DNA of 64,000 nt from Lacrimispora sphenoides (GCF_900105215.1 NZ_FOIP01000002.1:124001-188000), one strand, 5' to 3'. Counted from the first letter of the stretch, positions 18,099 through 26,760 are shown. The notes: generated by a model from the letters alone, not told the origin. A program made the numbers and translations.

Positions 18099-18123
18099 TC
18101 GAGAAACTGAACGTCAAAACAAT
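18026..18123 (+). repeat. Effector tail repeat, copy matching 15648-15748
   Basis: This is the intact-frame copy of the repeat described at 15648. The pair brackets the effector at 15784 and its immunity gene, which could be the footprint of duplication or of recombination that inserted the module. Confidence 0.7.
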
Positions 18124-18160
18124 TTTGTATTGATTTTGAAGTTGTACAAGGGAGGATAAG

Positions 18161-18751
18161 ATGGATCGAAGGAAGGAAATGGAAGAATACTTAAAAGATT
18201 ACAGGACGGAACGGTTGAGAATAAAGAAAATTTATTTAGAAAATAACCTTATAAAACTAGAGTCGGCATTTCATGAAAAGCTTGATATATTAATAGCTGA
18301 GCAACTGCAGCGACAAAAAGAAGACAATGCGGTTAAACTGAAAAATATTTTTTTGTGTCGCTTAATCAGCAGCGGCTATACAGAAAGTTATGAGACAATA
18401 CTCGGAATGAGTAGTGTCATGCTATATATGGATGAAAAAAAAAGTCTGGTTTACTGGTATCCTGAATTAGTTTATGAAAATATAGTTCAGGATATGGAGG
18501 CAGTTGAAAAATTATTACGAATAAAATTTTTGAGATTAGAGGACTTTGAACTATTTTTCTTGAAACAGAAATTATTATATGATGATTGGACTCTGCTTCA
18601 GGAATGTTTCCGCAATTTATTTAAACAAGCGGTTAGTTTGATTATGGATAGCCCACTGCGATTAGAAAACGAATTTCTAATATTGAGCGGAGATTATATG
18701 GATAACTTAAAGATTATAGATCATAAGGTGACAGAAAGGAGAGAAGAGTAA
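18161..18751 (+). CDS. Unrecognised helical protein upstream of the cysteine-peptidase-like effector
   Basis: The ATG follows AAGGGAGGATAAG. The 196-residue product is rich in Leu, Glu and Lys, with no signal peptide and a long helical N-terminus (YLKDYRTERLRIKKIYLE). Its stop codon overlaps the next start (TAATG at 18749-18753), so it is translationally coupled to the putative effector. Small coupled genes before injected effectors are often loading chaperones or adaptors; this is a guess from position, and no domain was recognised. Confidence 0.55.
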   Translation: MDRRKEMEEYLKDYRTERLRIKKIYLENNLIKLESAFHEKLDILIAEQLQRQKEDNAVKLKNIFLCRLISSGYTESYETILGMSSVMLYMDEKKSLVYWYPELVYENIVQDMEAVEKLLRIKFLRLEDFELFFLKQKLLYDDWTLLQECFRNLFKQAVSLIMDSPLRLENEFLILSGDYMDNLKIIDHKVTERREE

Positions 18752-20418
18752 TGGGGAAAAAACAAAGTTCTTTTCATATGGGAAATGAGTTTAATGGATG
18801 TGGGGATATAACTTATTTAAAAGGGACTCAATATGGAATTCATTTTCCTCAATCCCAGGAAAATATTCAGCTTTCACCAGATTTCAGAAACTGTTTATTA
18901 AAAGCTCTGGGAAGTGTTCCGGTGGTAATCGATCCGGCGAACATGAATCCTGTCTTGTCTTCCTTGTTGGGTTCCATGGCCAGTGTAAATCAGGTACTTA
19001 TGACAAAAGATGCAGCAACAGGCAATTATGCTGTTCAATTTAATGTCATAAGTCGGGATTTTACAGATGGAGCTTATCCATATTACTATGAAATACTGGA
19101 CAATAAGGTACCTGATGCCATGGGAATAGCTAGTCAATGGGTACCATATGGGGCGCCGGAAGGTGCAAAGTGGAAATATTATAAAGATGGGCATTATGTA
19201 AAAAGTGACTGGGTATTTATAAGCAAGGATAAGGCATGGTACTATCTGGATTCAGATGAATATATGGTAACAGGCTGGAAAGAGATAGAAAAACGCTGGT
19301 ACTACTTTATATCGAACGTAGTGAACGGGTGCGAAACAGCCGGACATATGGCACTTGGCTGGATGCAAATAAAAGGCTTGTGGTACTATCTGAAAAAGGA
19401 AGAGTCAGCCGGATATATGGTGACTGGTTGGAGAGAGATAGGTGGAAAATGGTATTATTTCAAGACGAAAGCAGAGGCTTCAAATGGTAATGACTATGGA
19501 TACACAATTACCAACACATGGTTGGAATATAAAGGAAAATGGTATTATTTTAATTTGAAAGGGGAAATGGTTACTACCAAATTAGTATATTGGAAGGGGA
19601 AGAACTATTTTCTAAAAGAAGATGGGAGTATGGCGGTTAATGAAGTTGTCGTTGACCCGGTATCAAAAAAGAAATTTAAAGCAGATGAAAATGGGGTATG
19701 CAGGGAGATTAAAGATGGGGTTATTAAGATTGCTTTGAGCGATTCTAAGAGGTTTGTGGAGATTGTTGATGAAGAAGGTAAAAAATATTATGGTGGGAAT
19801 CAGGCATGGTATAAATGGCCGAATGATAAGAAAAAAGAGAAAGTTGCTCAAGAGGGAGGATGTGGAACAGTAGCCTCTGCCAATATTGTGGCATATTTGG
19901 CAAGGCATAATTCAAAATATAAAGAGATGTATGCCTATTCAGATTATACAAAGGCTAATTTTTTATTACATATGGAAGACATGTATGAATATGTTACTCC
20001 ACGCCACATCAAAAGTCAGCCTTTGGGTGTATGGCCTATTGGTATGATGGAGGATGGTATCGAAAAATTTTCGAGAGACAGAGACGTGGAACTTCATGCA
20101 GTAAGTAAATACCTTTATTCATTCACTCGTGAAACTATAATTGATTACATTAAAGAAGGTTTAGAAAAAGACTCTCCCGTAGCAATGCTGATTGGAACAG
20201 CTGGAAGCAACAACGTAACCATCACAGAACCAGATGGAAGTGAAATATCAGGTAACTCGTTTAAGTTACACTGGGTAACAATTACAGAGTTGGAGGTAGA
20301 TGAAATCAACGATACGGCAAAAGTGAAGGTATCCTCATGGGGAGGCTGGGGAGAAGTGGATTTAGATGAATATATACAAAATGAAAGGGTTTACCAAGGA
20401 CTGTTATATTTCGAGTAA
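18751..20418 (+). CDS. Putative effector: cell-wall-binding repeats plus C39/papain-like cysteine peptidase
   Basis: The 555-residue protein has no signal peptide. Residues ~130-300 contain repeats of the choline/glucan-binding type (WYYLDSDEYMVTGWKEI, WYYFKTK, WYYFNLKGEMV), each with paired aromatics and Gly. From about residue 340 there is a peptidase-like domain: GGCGTVASANIVAYLA carries the probable catalytic Cys371, and LHWVTITEL the probable His507, followed by SSWGGWGEVDLDEY. This resembles C39/papain-like folds. The unsecreted wall-binding design and the following membrane proteins suggest an injected toxin. The PAAR-like region seen in the other effectors is absent. The substrate is unknown. 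Confidence 0.6.
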   Translation: MGKKQSSFHMGNEFNGCGDITYLKGTQYGIHFPQSQENIQLSPDFRNCLLKALGSVPVVIDPANMNPVLSSLLGSMASVNQVLMTKDAATGNYAVQFNVISRDFTDGAYPYYYEILDNKVPDAMGIASQWVPYGAPEGAKWKYYKDGHYVKSDWVFISKDKAWYYLDSDEYMVTGWKEIEKRWYYFISNVVNGCETAGHMALGWMQIKGLWYYLKKEESAGYMVTGWREIGGKWYYFKTKAEASNGNDYGYTITNTWLEYKGKWYYFNLKGEMVTTKLVYWKGKNYFLKEDGSMAVNEVVVDPVSKKKFKADENGVCREIKDGVIKIALSDSKRFVEIVDEEGKKYYGGNQAWYKWPNDKKKEKVAQEGGCGTVASANIVAYLARHNSKYKEMYAYSDYTKANFLLHMEDMYEYVTPRHIKSQPLGVWPIGMMEDGIEKFSRDRDVELHAVSKYLYSFTRETIIDYIKEGLEKDSPVAMLIGTAGSNNVTITEPDGSEISGNSFKLHWVTITELEVDEINDTAKVKVSSWGGWGEVDLDEYIQNERVYQGLLYFE

Positions 20419-20460
20419 TAATATAATAAAAGTTATATGTTGCAATAGATATCGTAGTGT

Positions 20461-20477
20461 CGGGGCGTTTAGCCCCG
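20461..20477 (+). other. Short GC-rich hairpin between effector and immunity gene
   Basis: CGGGGC-GTTTA-GCCCCG is a perfect 6-bp stem with a 5-base loop, without a following T run. It lies 32 bp before the start of the first small membrane gene and could attenuate transcription or protect the mRNA end. Confidence 0.4.
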
Positions 20478-20508
20478 TGACCACAAATTAAGAATAGGAG
20501 GAAAACCT

Positions 20509-21066
20509 ATGGAGTATTTCAACCTAACCTCTTTATTGCTATTAGTAACAATTTTTTTTCTAATTTGTGCTTTTTTATTGATAACCTTTATAAAAGTAAA
20601 GAGAAGCCGAATCTGGTTTTTGATTATTGCGGTGGTTATTATAGCAGGTGTAAAAATCCATGACCGGATTATAAATTCGGTGTTTTATGGGTTTGAAACA
20701 GAAATGTGTAGGACATATTCAGAAATAAAAAACATAGAGTTGCGTATTATCAATGGAGGAAGTGTTTGCATAATAGATGTCGATCTAAAAGAGGAGATAG
20801 AAGCTGAAGAAGTAGAAAATATATTTATCGAAGTATTAAAAAGAGTTAATCAAGATCCAATGTCAAGCTATTTAAAAGGTAGTTCTAATCGTAAAAATAA
20901 CCATTGGTGCTATTTAACAATAAACTTTTTTAGAGTAAGCCAGGGCAGATTTGAGTCAAAGCTATATCAGCATTCAGATTGGTTTACAAAGGAAAATCAG
21001 CAAGAGCAGACATGGAGAAATAGTGATACTGGTAAGGAATATCATTATTCAGATTATATAGAATGA
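20509..21066 (+). CDS. Small two-helix membrane protein, putative immunity protein (copy 1)
   Basis: The ATG follows AATAGGAGGAAAACCT. Two hydrophobic segments (about residues 8-28 and 36-52) are followed by a hydrophilic domain of about 130 residues ending TWRNSDTGKEYHYSDYIE. The family was not recognised by name. Two further copies follow, so it is a locally amplified family. Because it follows the wall-binding peptidase-like protein directly, I infer that it protects against that toxin. With two membrane passes both ends should face the same side, probably the cytoplasm or, if inverted, the wall. Confidence 0.6.
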   Translation: MEYFNLTSLLLLVTIFFLICAFLLITFIKVKRSRIWFLIIAVVIIAGVKIHDRIINSVFYGFETEMCRTYSEIKNIELRIINGGSVCIIDVDLKEEIEAEEVENIFIEVLKRVNQDPMSSYLKGSSNRKNNHWCYLTINFFRVSQGRFESKLYQHSDWFTKENQQEQTWRNSDTGKEYHYSDYIE

Positions 21067-21120
21067 TCGTTTTTCTATGTGTTCTTGCTTATTTGATTAT
21101 AATGGAATAAATAACGAGTG

Positions 21121-21206
21121 AAAGTATCCTTATGGGGGCTGAGGAGAAGTTAGTTTAGATGAATATATACAAAATGAAGGGGTTTACCATGGACTGTTAT
21201 ATTACG
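21121..21206 (+). pseudogene. Remnant of the peptidase-like effector's 3' end (copy A)
   Basis: The DNA reads like 20332-20415 (tail of the gene at 18751) with several changes: TATGGGGGCTGAGGAGAAGT..TTAGATGAATATATAC and TTTACCATGGACTGTTATAT. The frame is interrupted (TGGGGGCTGAGG), so it is not coding. It precedes the second immunity gene in the same way that the intact tail precedes the first. Confidence 0.75.
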
Positions 21207-21270
21207 ATCAATTATATCTTATAAGTACGTTCAGCTCAGTGACTGCGAGTTTTGAACAGGAGAAAAGCTT

Positions 21271-21840
21271 ATGGAGTATTTTAATTTAATTCCATTACTT
21301 ATAGCATCAATGATTTTTTTTATGATTAATGCTATTTTATTGGTTTTTTTTATAAAAGTAAAGAAAAGTCGGACTTGGTTTTTTATTATTGTGTTGATTA
21401 TCATAGCCGGAGTCATAATCTATGACCAGACTCTAAATTCGGTGTTTTATAACTTTAAAGAAGAAATTTGCAGAGAATATTCAGGAATAAATAATATAGA
21501 ATTAGGTATGAGTTATGGAGGGCGCTTTGGATCAATAAATATTTACATAGAAGAAGAGATAGAAGATGAAAATATAGAAAATATATTTATTGATATACTA
21601 AATAAAATTAATAAGGAACCAATGTCAAGCTATTTAAAAGGTAGTTCTAATCTCAAAAATAATAGTTGGGTAATTTTTGATATAGAATTTTATGGAAAAA
21701 ATTATATAAGATTTACTTCAGGGCCATATCCTCATTCAGACTGGTTTACAGAAAAAAATCAACAAGAGCAAATGTGGGAAAACAGCAAAACAGCAAAAAG
21801 GTACTATTATTCAGATTATAATGGAATAAATAATGAGTGA
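21271..21840 (+). CDS. Small two-helix membrane protein, putative immunity protein (copy 2)
   Basis: The 189-residue product is a clear paralogue of the protein at 20509: MEYFNL.PLL, two membrane helices, then EPMSSYLKGSSN and HSDWFTEKNQQEQMWENS. Divergence is spread over the hydrophilic domain while the MSSYLKGSSN and DWFT.ENQQEQ motifs are kept. The start is preceded by AACAGGAGAAAAGCTT. It may recognise a variant of the toxin whose remnant tail lies just upstream. Confidence 0.65.
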   Translation: MEYFNLIPLLIASMIFFMINAILLVFFIKVKKSRTWFFIIVLIIIAGVIIYDQTLNSVFYNFKEEICREYSGINNIELGMSYGGRFGSINIYIEEEIEDENIENIFIDILNKINKEPMSSYLKGSSNLKNNSWVIFDIEFYGKNYIRFTSGPYPHSDWFTEKNQQEQMWENSKTAKRYYYSDYNGINNE

Positions 21841-21917
21841 AAGTATCCTTATGGGGGATGAGGAGAAGTGGATTTAGATGAATATGTCAAAATGAAGGGG
21901 TTTACCAAGGACTGATG
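21838..21917 (+). pseudogene. Remnant of the peptidase-like effector's 3' end (copy B)
   Basis: AAAGTATCCTTATGGGGGAT, then GGATTTAGATGAATATGTC and GTTTACCAAGGACTGAT, match the end of the gene at 18751 with deletions and an early stop. It overlaps the end of immunity copy 2 and precedes copy 3. Confidence 0.75.
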
Positions 21918-21962
21918 GACGTTCAACCCAGTGACTACGAGTTTTGAACAGGAGTATAGCTT

Positions 21963-22501
21963 ATGGAATATTTCAATTTAATCCCATTACTAATAGCAGT
22001 AATGATTCTTTTCATGATTTGTGCTATTTTATTGGGACTTTTTATAAAAGTAAAGAAAAGCCGAATTTGGTTTTTGATCATTGTGTTGGTTATCACGGCT
22101 GGTGAAAAATCTATGATCAAATTATAAACTCGGTGTTTTATGGGGTTAGAACAGAAATGTATAGGGAATATCCAGAAATAGATAGCTTAAAGTTACACAT
22201 AAGTCAAGGAAGACTTTATTCAATGGAAATTGTTCTAAAAAAAGAAATAGATGCTGAAAAAGTAGAAAGTATTTTCGTTGAGATATTAAAAAGAATTAAC
22301 CATGAACCAATGTCAAGCTATTTAAAAGATCGTTCTGCTTGGGTTGAGTTTCATATAGACTTTCGGGGAGCGGTACGGGAGGAGTTTGATTCAGGACGCT
22401 ATTCGTTTTCTGAATGGTTTATGAAAGAAAACCAACAAGAGCAGACATGGCATAATAGCAAGACTGGAAAAGAATATCGTTATTCAAATTATATAGAGTA
22501 G
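21963..22501 (+). pseudogene. Third copy of the small membrane immunity gene, frameshifted
   Basis: The start (MEYFNLIPLLIAVMILF) and the first helices are in frame from 21963, but a single missing base in GGTG-AAAAATC near 22103 shifts the frame and stops it. The alignment with the first copy (GGTGTAAAAATC) shows one T lost. The rest of the gene (22133-22501, with EPMSSYLKDRSA and NQQEQTWHNSKTGKEY) is intact in the other frame and has an internal ATG. The run of A's could allow slippage, but I read it as decay. Confidence 0.7.
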
Positions 22502-22507
22502 AGAATA

Positions 22508-22600
22508 AGTGAAGGTAACCTCGTGGGAAGGTCGGGGCGGAGTGGATTTAAATGAATATGCAAAAAGGTAATGGCTTTATCACGGACTGGTATATTTTAC
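22508..22600 (+). pseudogene. Remnant of the peptidase-like effector's 3' end (copy C)
   Basis: GTGAAGGTAACCTCGTGGGA is similar to GTGAAGGTATCCTCATGGGG in the tail of the gene at 18751, and GAGTGGATTTAAATGAATAT to the following part. It ends near a decayed TGGTATATTTTACTCAG. No immunity copy follows; the Hsp70-like gene comes next. Confidence 0.65.
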
Positions 22601-22674
22601 TCAGTATGTTGTGGGTTTTTAAATGATGCAATTGTTATATTAAAAGTTTAAACGAATGATTAAGGGGAAAATAG

Positions 22675-25293
22675 ATGGACAAATACGGATATATGTTAAA
22701 GCGGCAGGAAGATAAAACTCCAGACAAACGCTATCACAAAGCAGACCTGGAACTGATGACGACATTCCAATTGCGTGAAATCTGCCGTAAAGAGAAAGTC
22801 ATCCATGGGGTTTTAGATCCAATGGATAAAGAAGAACTGATCCGGGTTATCTTAAGGTACCGGGGGGCGGATGAATACTTCCTGATCCAGAAACAGGATG
22901 AGAATGGCCTGCAGGCTCTGGAAGGGGTGCTGCGGGGAACAAAACTTCAGGAAAAGCAGGATATCAGATTGCAATGCAGCTCCAGGATTGTGGCTTATGA
23001 AGGGCTTGCAATCGGCTTTTATGACGGTCTGACGCTGCCTTATGACAAGGAGCTGGCTGGTACCAACGTCCTGGTAGTAGGGGGAGATATGACAGTCTGT
23101 GCAATCTTAAATCTAATGCCCATGGGGGATCGGACAGACTGCCTGCACTTAGTCAAAGCTGCAGAGATTACCTGCCGGGAATCCAGTGTCAAGAACTACA
23201 GCCTGTACTGTATGGGGCGGCGGGAATCGGAGATGCTTTATGATATTTATAATGGAAGATACAGTTACATGCCGGAGCATATGGAGGTTTACCGGGTCCA
23301 GCTTCTGGATTTTGATGTAAGGAAGCCGGTTCCTTTATCCATGCCCATAGCCATGGACTTTGGAACCACCAATACGACAGCTGGGGTCTATCTGGATAAC
23401 CAGTATTTTGAAAAAGCCGGGGTGAATGACGGGGAAAGAGAACTAAAAGAAAATGACATTAACTATGCCCTGTTCTACGATACCTCCGGAGACTGGCAGG
23501 AAACCACCCTGTTTCCCAGCGTGGTAGGAGTACTTTCTGTAGAAGCCGGGAGACCGAAGTTTCTGTTTGGATATGAGGCCATACGCCTGGCAGATTCCAG
23601 CTATATTGACGAGGGTTTCTGCGTATTCTATGACATTAAGCGTTGGATCGGAGACTATGAAAGGCAGGAAGAAATCACAGACTGCCAGGGGAGAAGGGGA
23701 TTTGTTTCCAGAAAGGAAATCCTGAAAGAGTATTTTGACTATGTCATTCAAGCGGTAAGAGACCGGTTCAAGTGTGAGGTCCAGACAGTACATATTTCCT
23801 GCCCGGTGAAGCAGAAAGCCCGGTTCCAGAAACTGTTTGCAGAAATTCTGCCAGACTACGGAGTGGAAGGAAAGGACATGATCGACGAAGGCGTGTCTGT
23901 TTTGTACAACACTATATCCGAAATGATCCGGAAAGGCACAGTGGAGGAAGGGGAAGAGTATAAGGCTCTGATTATTGACTGTGGCGGCGGAACTACTGAC
24001 CTGTGTTCCTGCAGGTTCCGGATTTGGGACAGGCGCATGGCTTATAGGGTAGAGATTGACACTTCCTATGAGAATGGGGATACGGATTTCGGGGGAAATA
24101 ACCTGACCTATCGGATCATGCAGTTGTTAAAAATAGCAATCGTGAATCGACTGTATCCGATGAATTTGAATCAGGAAGGGCATATTCTGGATGGATACGA
24201 CATGGATGTATTCCGTTACGTAGACCAGCACGGTACGAAAGAACTGTATAGGGAACTGGAGAAAAATTATGAAGAAGCGGAGGAATTTCTGCCCACCCGT
24301 TTCCGTGAATTTGAGAATAGGAGCAGGGCGGATTATTATAAGGTAAAGAACAACTTTTATTTCCTGTTCCGCCTGGCGGAAACAGTGAAGAAAGAGTTTT
24401 ACGACCATGTGGGAACACTCAGGACCGTGTTATCCTCCCAGCCGGTAAAGGATGATACTGTAACCTGGATTTCTGTGGACAAGTGGAAGCTGTCCGGATA
24501 TACAGAAAGAGGGCTTGAAACCATTAAGGAGTTTCCTGCGGTATATTTCAATGTCTATGTGCTGGAATTATTGTTAAAGGGAGATATTTATGGGCTTATC
24601 CGTCAGTTTATGGAACCAATGTATGAGGAGGATAAGCTGGGTGAGTATTCTATCATCAAACTGACCGGACAATCCTGTAAGATCGACATATTCCGGGATG
24701 CCTTAAAGGAGTTTGTGCCGGGAAGGACGATCCAGTTTAAGCGGAAGAGAGGAGATCAGACGAAGAATTTTGAATTGAAGATGACCTGTGTGGATGGGGC
24801 ACTCTGTTATTTGAAGGATAAGAAGTATGGATTTGCAGAGATTGCCATCCATACCGGAGAATCGGCCCTGCCTTACCGGATCACAGCCTTTACCCATAAT
24901 GGGGAAGAGGTGGAACTGATCCGGCATTTGGAACGGAACAGCCGGAGCGGAATGATATCCAGGAATATGGAAGACTTAACACTCAAGCTGTATTTAAAAG
25001 ACATGGAAGGAAAAGATCGGTACCAATATACCTGCCACAGTTCCCTGGCTGATTTTGAAGAAAAGAGTTATGAGGAAATTAAGAAGAAACATGGGGAACA
25101 TATCCTTCAGGCAGACACGGATGATATCGTGGAAAATGAAGTAAAGTTCTTCATATGGGCCAGCCCCATGGACCTGATATTTTCGGTAGTACCGGTATAT
25201 CGGAAGATTGGAAAGCTGTATCTTGGAGTAGAAGAAGAGTTCTATTTTGAAAATGAAAAATGGGTTCAAAACTTTTTTGATGGGATGAAATAA
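22675..25293 (+). CDS. Hsp70/actin-fold ATPase-like protein of the injection-like locus
   Basis: The 872-residue protein has an N-terminal region of about 220 residues of unknown type, with a short SAP-like start (LMTTFQLREICRKEKV). An Hsp70-like nucleotide-binding domain follows: MDFGTTNTTAGVYL is the phosphate-1 motif and ALIIDCGGGTTDLCSCR the phosphate-2 motif. The C-terminal ~300 residues do not look like a normal DnaK substrate domain. It stands after the effector island and 10 bp before the next gene. It might assist effector handling or assembly; the substrate is not evident. Confidence 0.7.
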   Translation: MDKYGYMLKRQEDKTPDKRYHKADLELMTTFQLREICRKEKVIHGVLDPMDKEELIRVILRYRGADEYFLIQKQDENGLQALEGVLRGTKLQEKQDIRLQCSSRIVAYEGLAIGFYDGLTLPYDKELAGTNVLVVGGDMTVCAILNLMPMGDRTDCLHLVKAAEITCRESSVKNYSLYCMGRRESEMLYDIYNGRYSYMPEHMEVYRVQLLDFDVRKPVPLSMPIAMDFGTTNTTAGVYLDNQYFEKAGVNDGERELKENDINYALFYDTSGDWQETTLFPSVVGVLSVEAGRPKFLFGYEAIRLADSSYIDEGFCVFYDIKRWIGDYERQEEITDCQGRRGFVSRKEILKEYFDYVIQAVRDRFKCEVQTVHISCPVKQKARFQKLFAEILPDYGVEGKDMIDEGVSVLYNTISEMIRKGTVEEGEEYKALIIDCGGGTTDLCSCRFRIWDRRMAYRVEIDTSYENGDTDFGGNNLTYRIMQLLKIAIVNRLYPMNLNQEGHILDGYDMDVFRYVDQHGTKELYRELEKNYEEAEEFLPTRFREFENRSRADYYKVKNNFYFLFRLAETVKKEFYDHVGTLRTVLSSQPVKDDTVTWISVDKWKLSGYTERGLETIKEFPAVYFNVYVLELLLKGDIYGLIRQFMEPMYEEDKLGEYSIIKLTGQSCKIDIFRDALKEFVPGRTIQFKRKRGDQTKNFELKMTCVDGALCYLKDKKYGFAEIAIHTGESALPYRITAFTHNGEEVELIRHLERNSRSGMISRNMEDLTLKLYLKDMEGKDRYQYTCHSSLADFEEKSYEEIKKKHGEHILQADTDDIVENEVKFFIWASPMDLIFSVVPVYRKIGKLYLGVEEEFYFENEKWVQNFFDGMK

Positions 25294-25303
25294 GGAGGAG
25301 CTT

Positions 25304-26080
25304 ATGCAGAATCTATATCCATTGTTTGAACGAAACCGTATATTAAAAAAGGAGTTGCTATGGTCACTCCGGGATTATTCCTTTGCACACCTCCAACTGG
25401 AATATCAGGAATATAGCCAGGGGATCCTTCGGGGATGCGATATAACAGTCCGGGGGGATAAACTGGTAGTAAGCCCGGGAATTATGAAATACGGACCGTT
25501 TATCTGCTTGATGATGGAGGAAGAAGTGATTGAATATACTCCATTGGAGCAGATGCAGTTTTTGAAAATAAAAGCAGAGATTGACCGGTCTTCTCCTGAT
25601 TATATCGCGTACCGTACAATGCTTTTACTGGATCAAAATGAAGCAAAAGACGAAGATGAATTTGAACTCTGCCGTTTTCATTTAAGGAAAGGGGCGCAGT
25701 TAAGGAGTCAGTACACAGGCTTTTCAGACATGATAACCGGGTATGATACCATCAAACTGATTTATGGGAGCTGGGGAGGTCTGGGAGGAAGAAGTATTGC
25801 TCCTGCAGTTACCAGATATTTCGCCAGAACTGTTCTGGAAAGTAGGAACAGTCAACCTGAGGACCGGTCATTTGCGTATCTGTGCTTAAGCCAGCCAGGA
25901 GCAGTACCGGTCCAAGCATTAACTGCCTATGTCAGACATCGGTGTGGGGGCGGCTGGGATAAAGCAATGGATAACCTGTCTGTGTACCAATCCATGTGTT
26001 CCATAATTGATGACATACAGAAGGGTGAGGAAAAGGGCATAAGCATCAGGAAGGAAAGACGCAGGATACTTGTAGATTAA
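25304..26080 (+). CDS. Unrecognised protein of the injection-like locus, possible baseplate part
   Basis: The ATG follows TAAGGAGGAGCTT, 10 bp after the Hsp70-like gene. The 258-residue product contains GILRGCDITVRGDKLVVSPG, a pattern often found in phage baseplate and tail proteins, where strands alternate with turns at Gly. The second half is helical with YDTIKLIYGSWGGLGGRS. It may be structural, but no family was named. It is the last gene of the cluster; a gap of about 300 bp with a palindrome follows. Confidence 0.55.
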   Translation: MQNLYPLFERNRILKKELLWSLRDYSFAHLQLEYQEYSQGILRGCDITVRGDKLVVSPGIMKYGPFICLMMEEEVIEYTPLEQMQFLKIKAEIDRSSPDYIAYRTMLLLDQNEAKDEDEFELCRFHLRKGAQLRSQYTGFSDMITGYDTIKLIYGSWGGLGGRSIAPAVTRYFARTVLESRNSQPEDRSFAYLCLSQPGAVPVQALTAYVRHRCGGGWDKAMDNLSVYQSMCSIIDDIQKGEEKGISIRKERRRILVD

Positions 26081-26379
26081 GCAAACCAGCCAGTAGGATC
26101 GAAATATAAGATACTGCCAATGTAAATTAGCAATTGAAAATGGTATTGATACCAAAATATAGTTGGATTAATAAGCACTAAATTTCTGGCAACCCAAGGG
26201 CATGTTGAAAATACTGGATTATGAATCCAATAATTCAGAAACTAGATAAAATGCATGCCCTGGTGTTGGCTGAATAATATCAAACTAAGTATTTGTAAAG
26301 ACTTGACAATTCCAAAACAACTAAACTTCTATTTTATCACTTGTTTATCTGCAAGTTTCCTTAATAAACCCCCTATCAT
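26081..26379. other. Gene-free stretch with a long imperfect hairpin
   Basis: No reading frame of interest. At 26188-26270 the arm GGCAACCCAAGGGCATG faces CATGCCCTGGTGTTGGC about 50 bp away. Inside it, TGGATT-ATG-AATCCA (26215-26229) forms a second perfect stem. The structure could be a transcript end or a vestige of an inserted element. Confidence 0.45.
26188..26270. repeat. Imperfect inverted repeat with nested hairpin
   Basis: Outer arms of 17 bp at 26188-26204 and 26254-26270 match at most positions when one is reverse-complemented; an inner perfect stem of 6 bp with an ATG loop lies in between. There is no T run, so it is a poor terminator. Confidence 0.45.
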
Positions 26380-26760
26380 TTATTCCGTGCAAAAGCACAC
26401 CGTCTCATGCTCCTCCAAAGTAGTCTGATAAAATTTGTTAATAGGAGTTGTGATACTGCCCTGAAGCATCCCATCTATGGACAGGATGCTGTCGTACCCG
26501 ATCTGATACAAAGGCTGCTGAATGCTGGTGATCCGCGGCCCCCGGTAGGAAAAGCCGTATGTAATCAGATTGTCAAAACCTATGACAGAAACATCTTCAG
26601 GCACCTTAAAGCCAGACTGCTGCAGCTCGTTAATTACCTGCATGGCAATCTTGTCATTGCTGCAGAAAATAGCGGTGGGCCGTTCGCCTTCCGGATGGGC
26701 CATCATTTCCCTGAAACTGGTAACACTGTCCAAGTATCTATAGGCAATAAAATATCTATA
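26380..26760 (-). pseudogene. C-terminal fragment of a LacI-family regulator
   Basis: The minus-strand frame encodes only the last third of a LacI-type periplasmic-binding-like domain: RPTAIFCSNDKIAMQVINEL, VPEDVSVIGFDN and ITSIQQPLYQIGYDSI are typical. There is no DNA-binding helix-turn-helix and no ribosome site. The frame begins at a 12-bp tandem (GCCTATAGATA repeated) near 26740, upstream of which is unrelated sequence. It is a truncated regulator left at the edge of the cluster. Confidence 0.75.

Noticed and set aside
21963..22501. Programmed frameshift in the third membrane gene
   Set aside because: The A run is short, no stimulatory structure was seen, and the other copies need no shift; simple decay is more likely.
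1..26080. Complete prophage or tailocin
   Set aside because: No capsid, terminase, portal, tube, sheath, holin or integrase gene was recognised, and FHA/PP2C control genes and toxin-immunity pairs are not prophage features.
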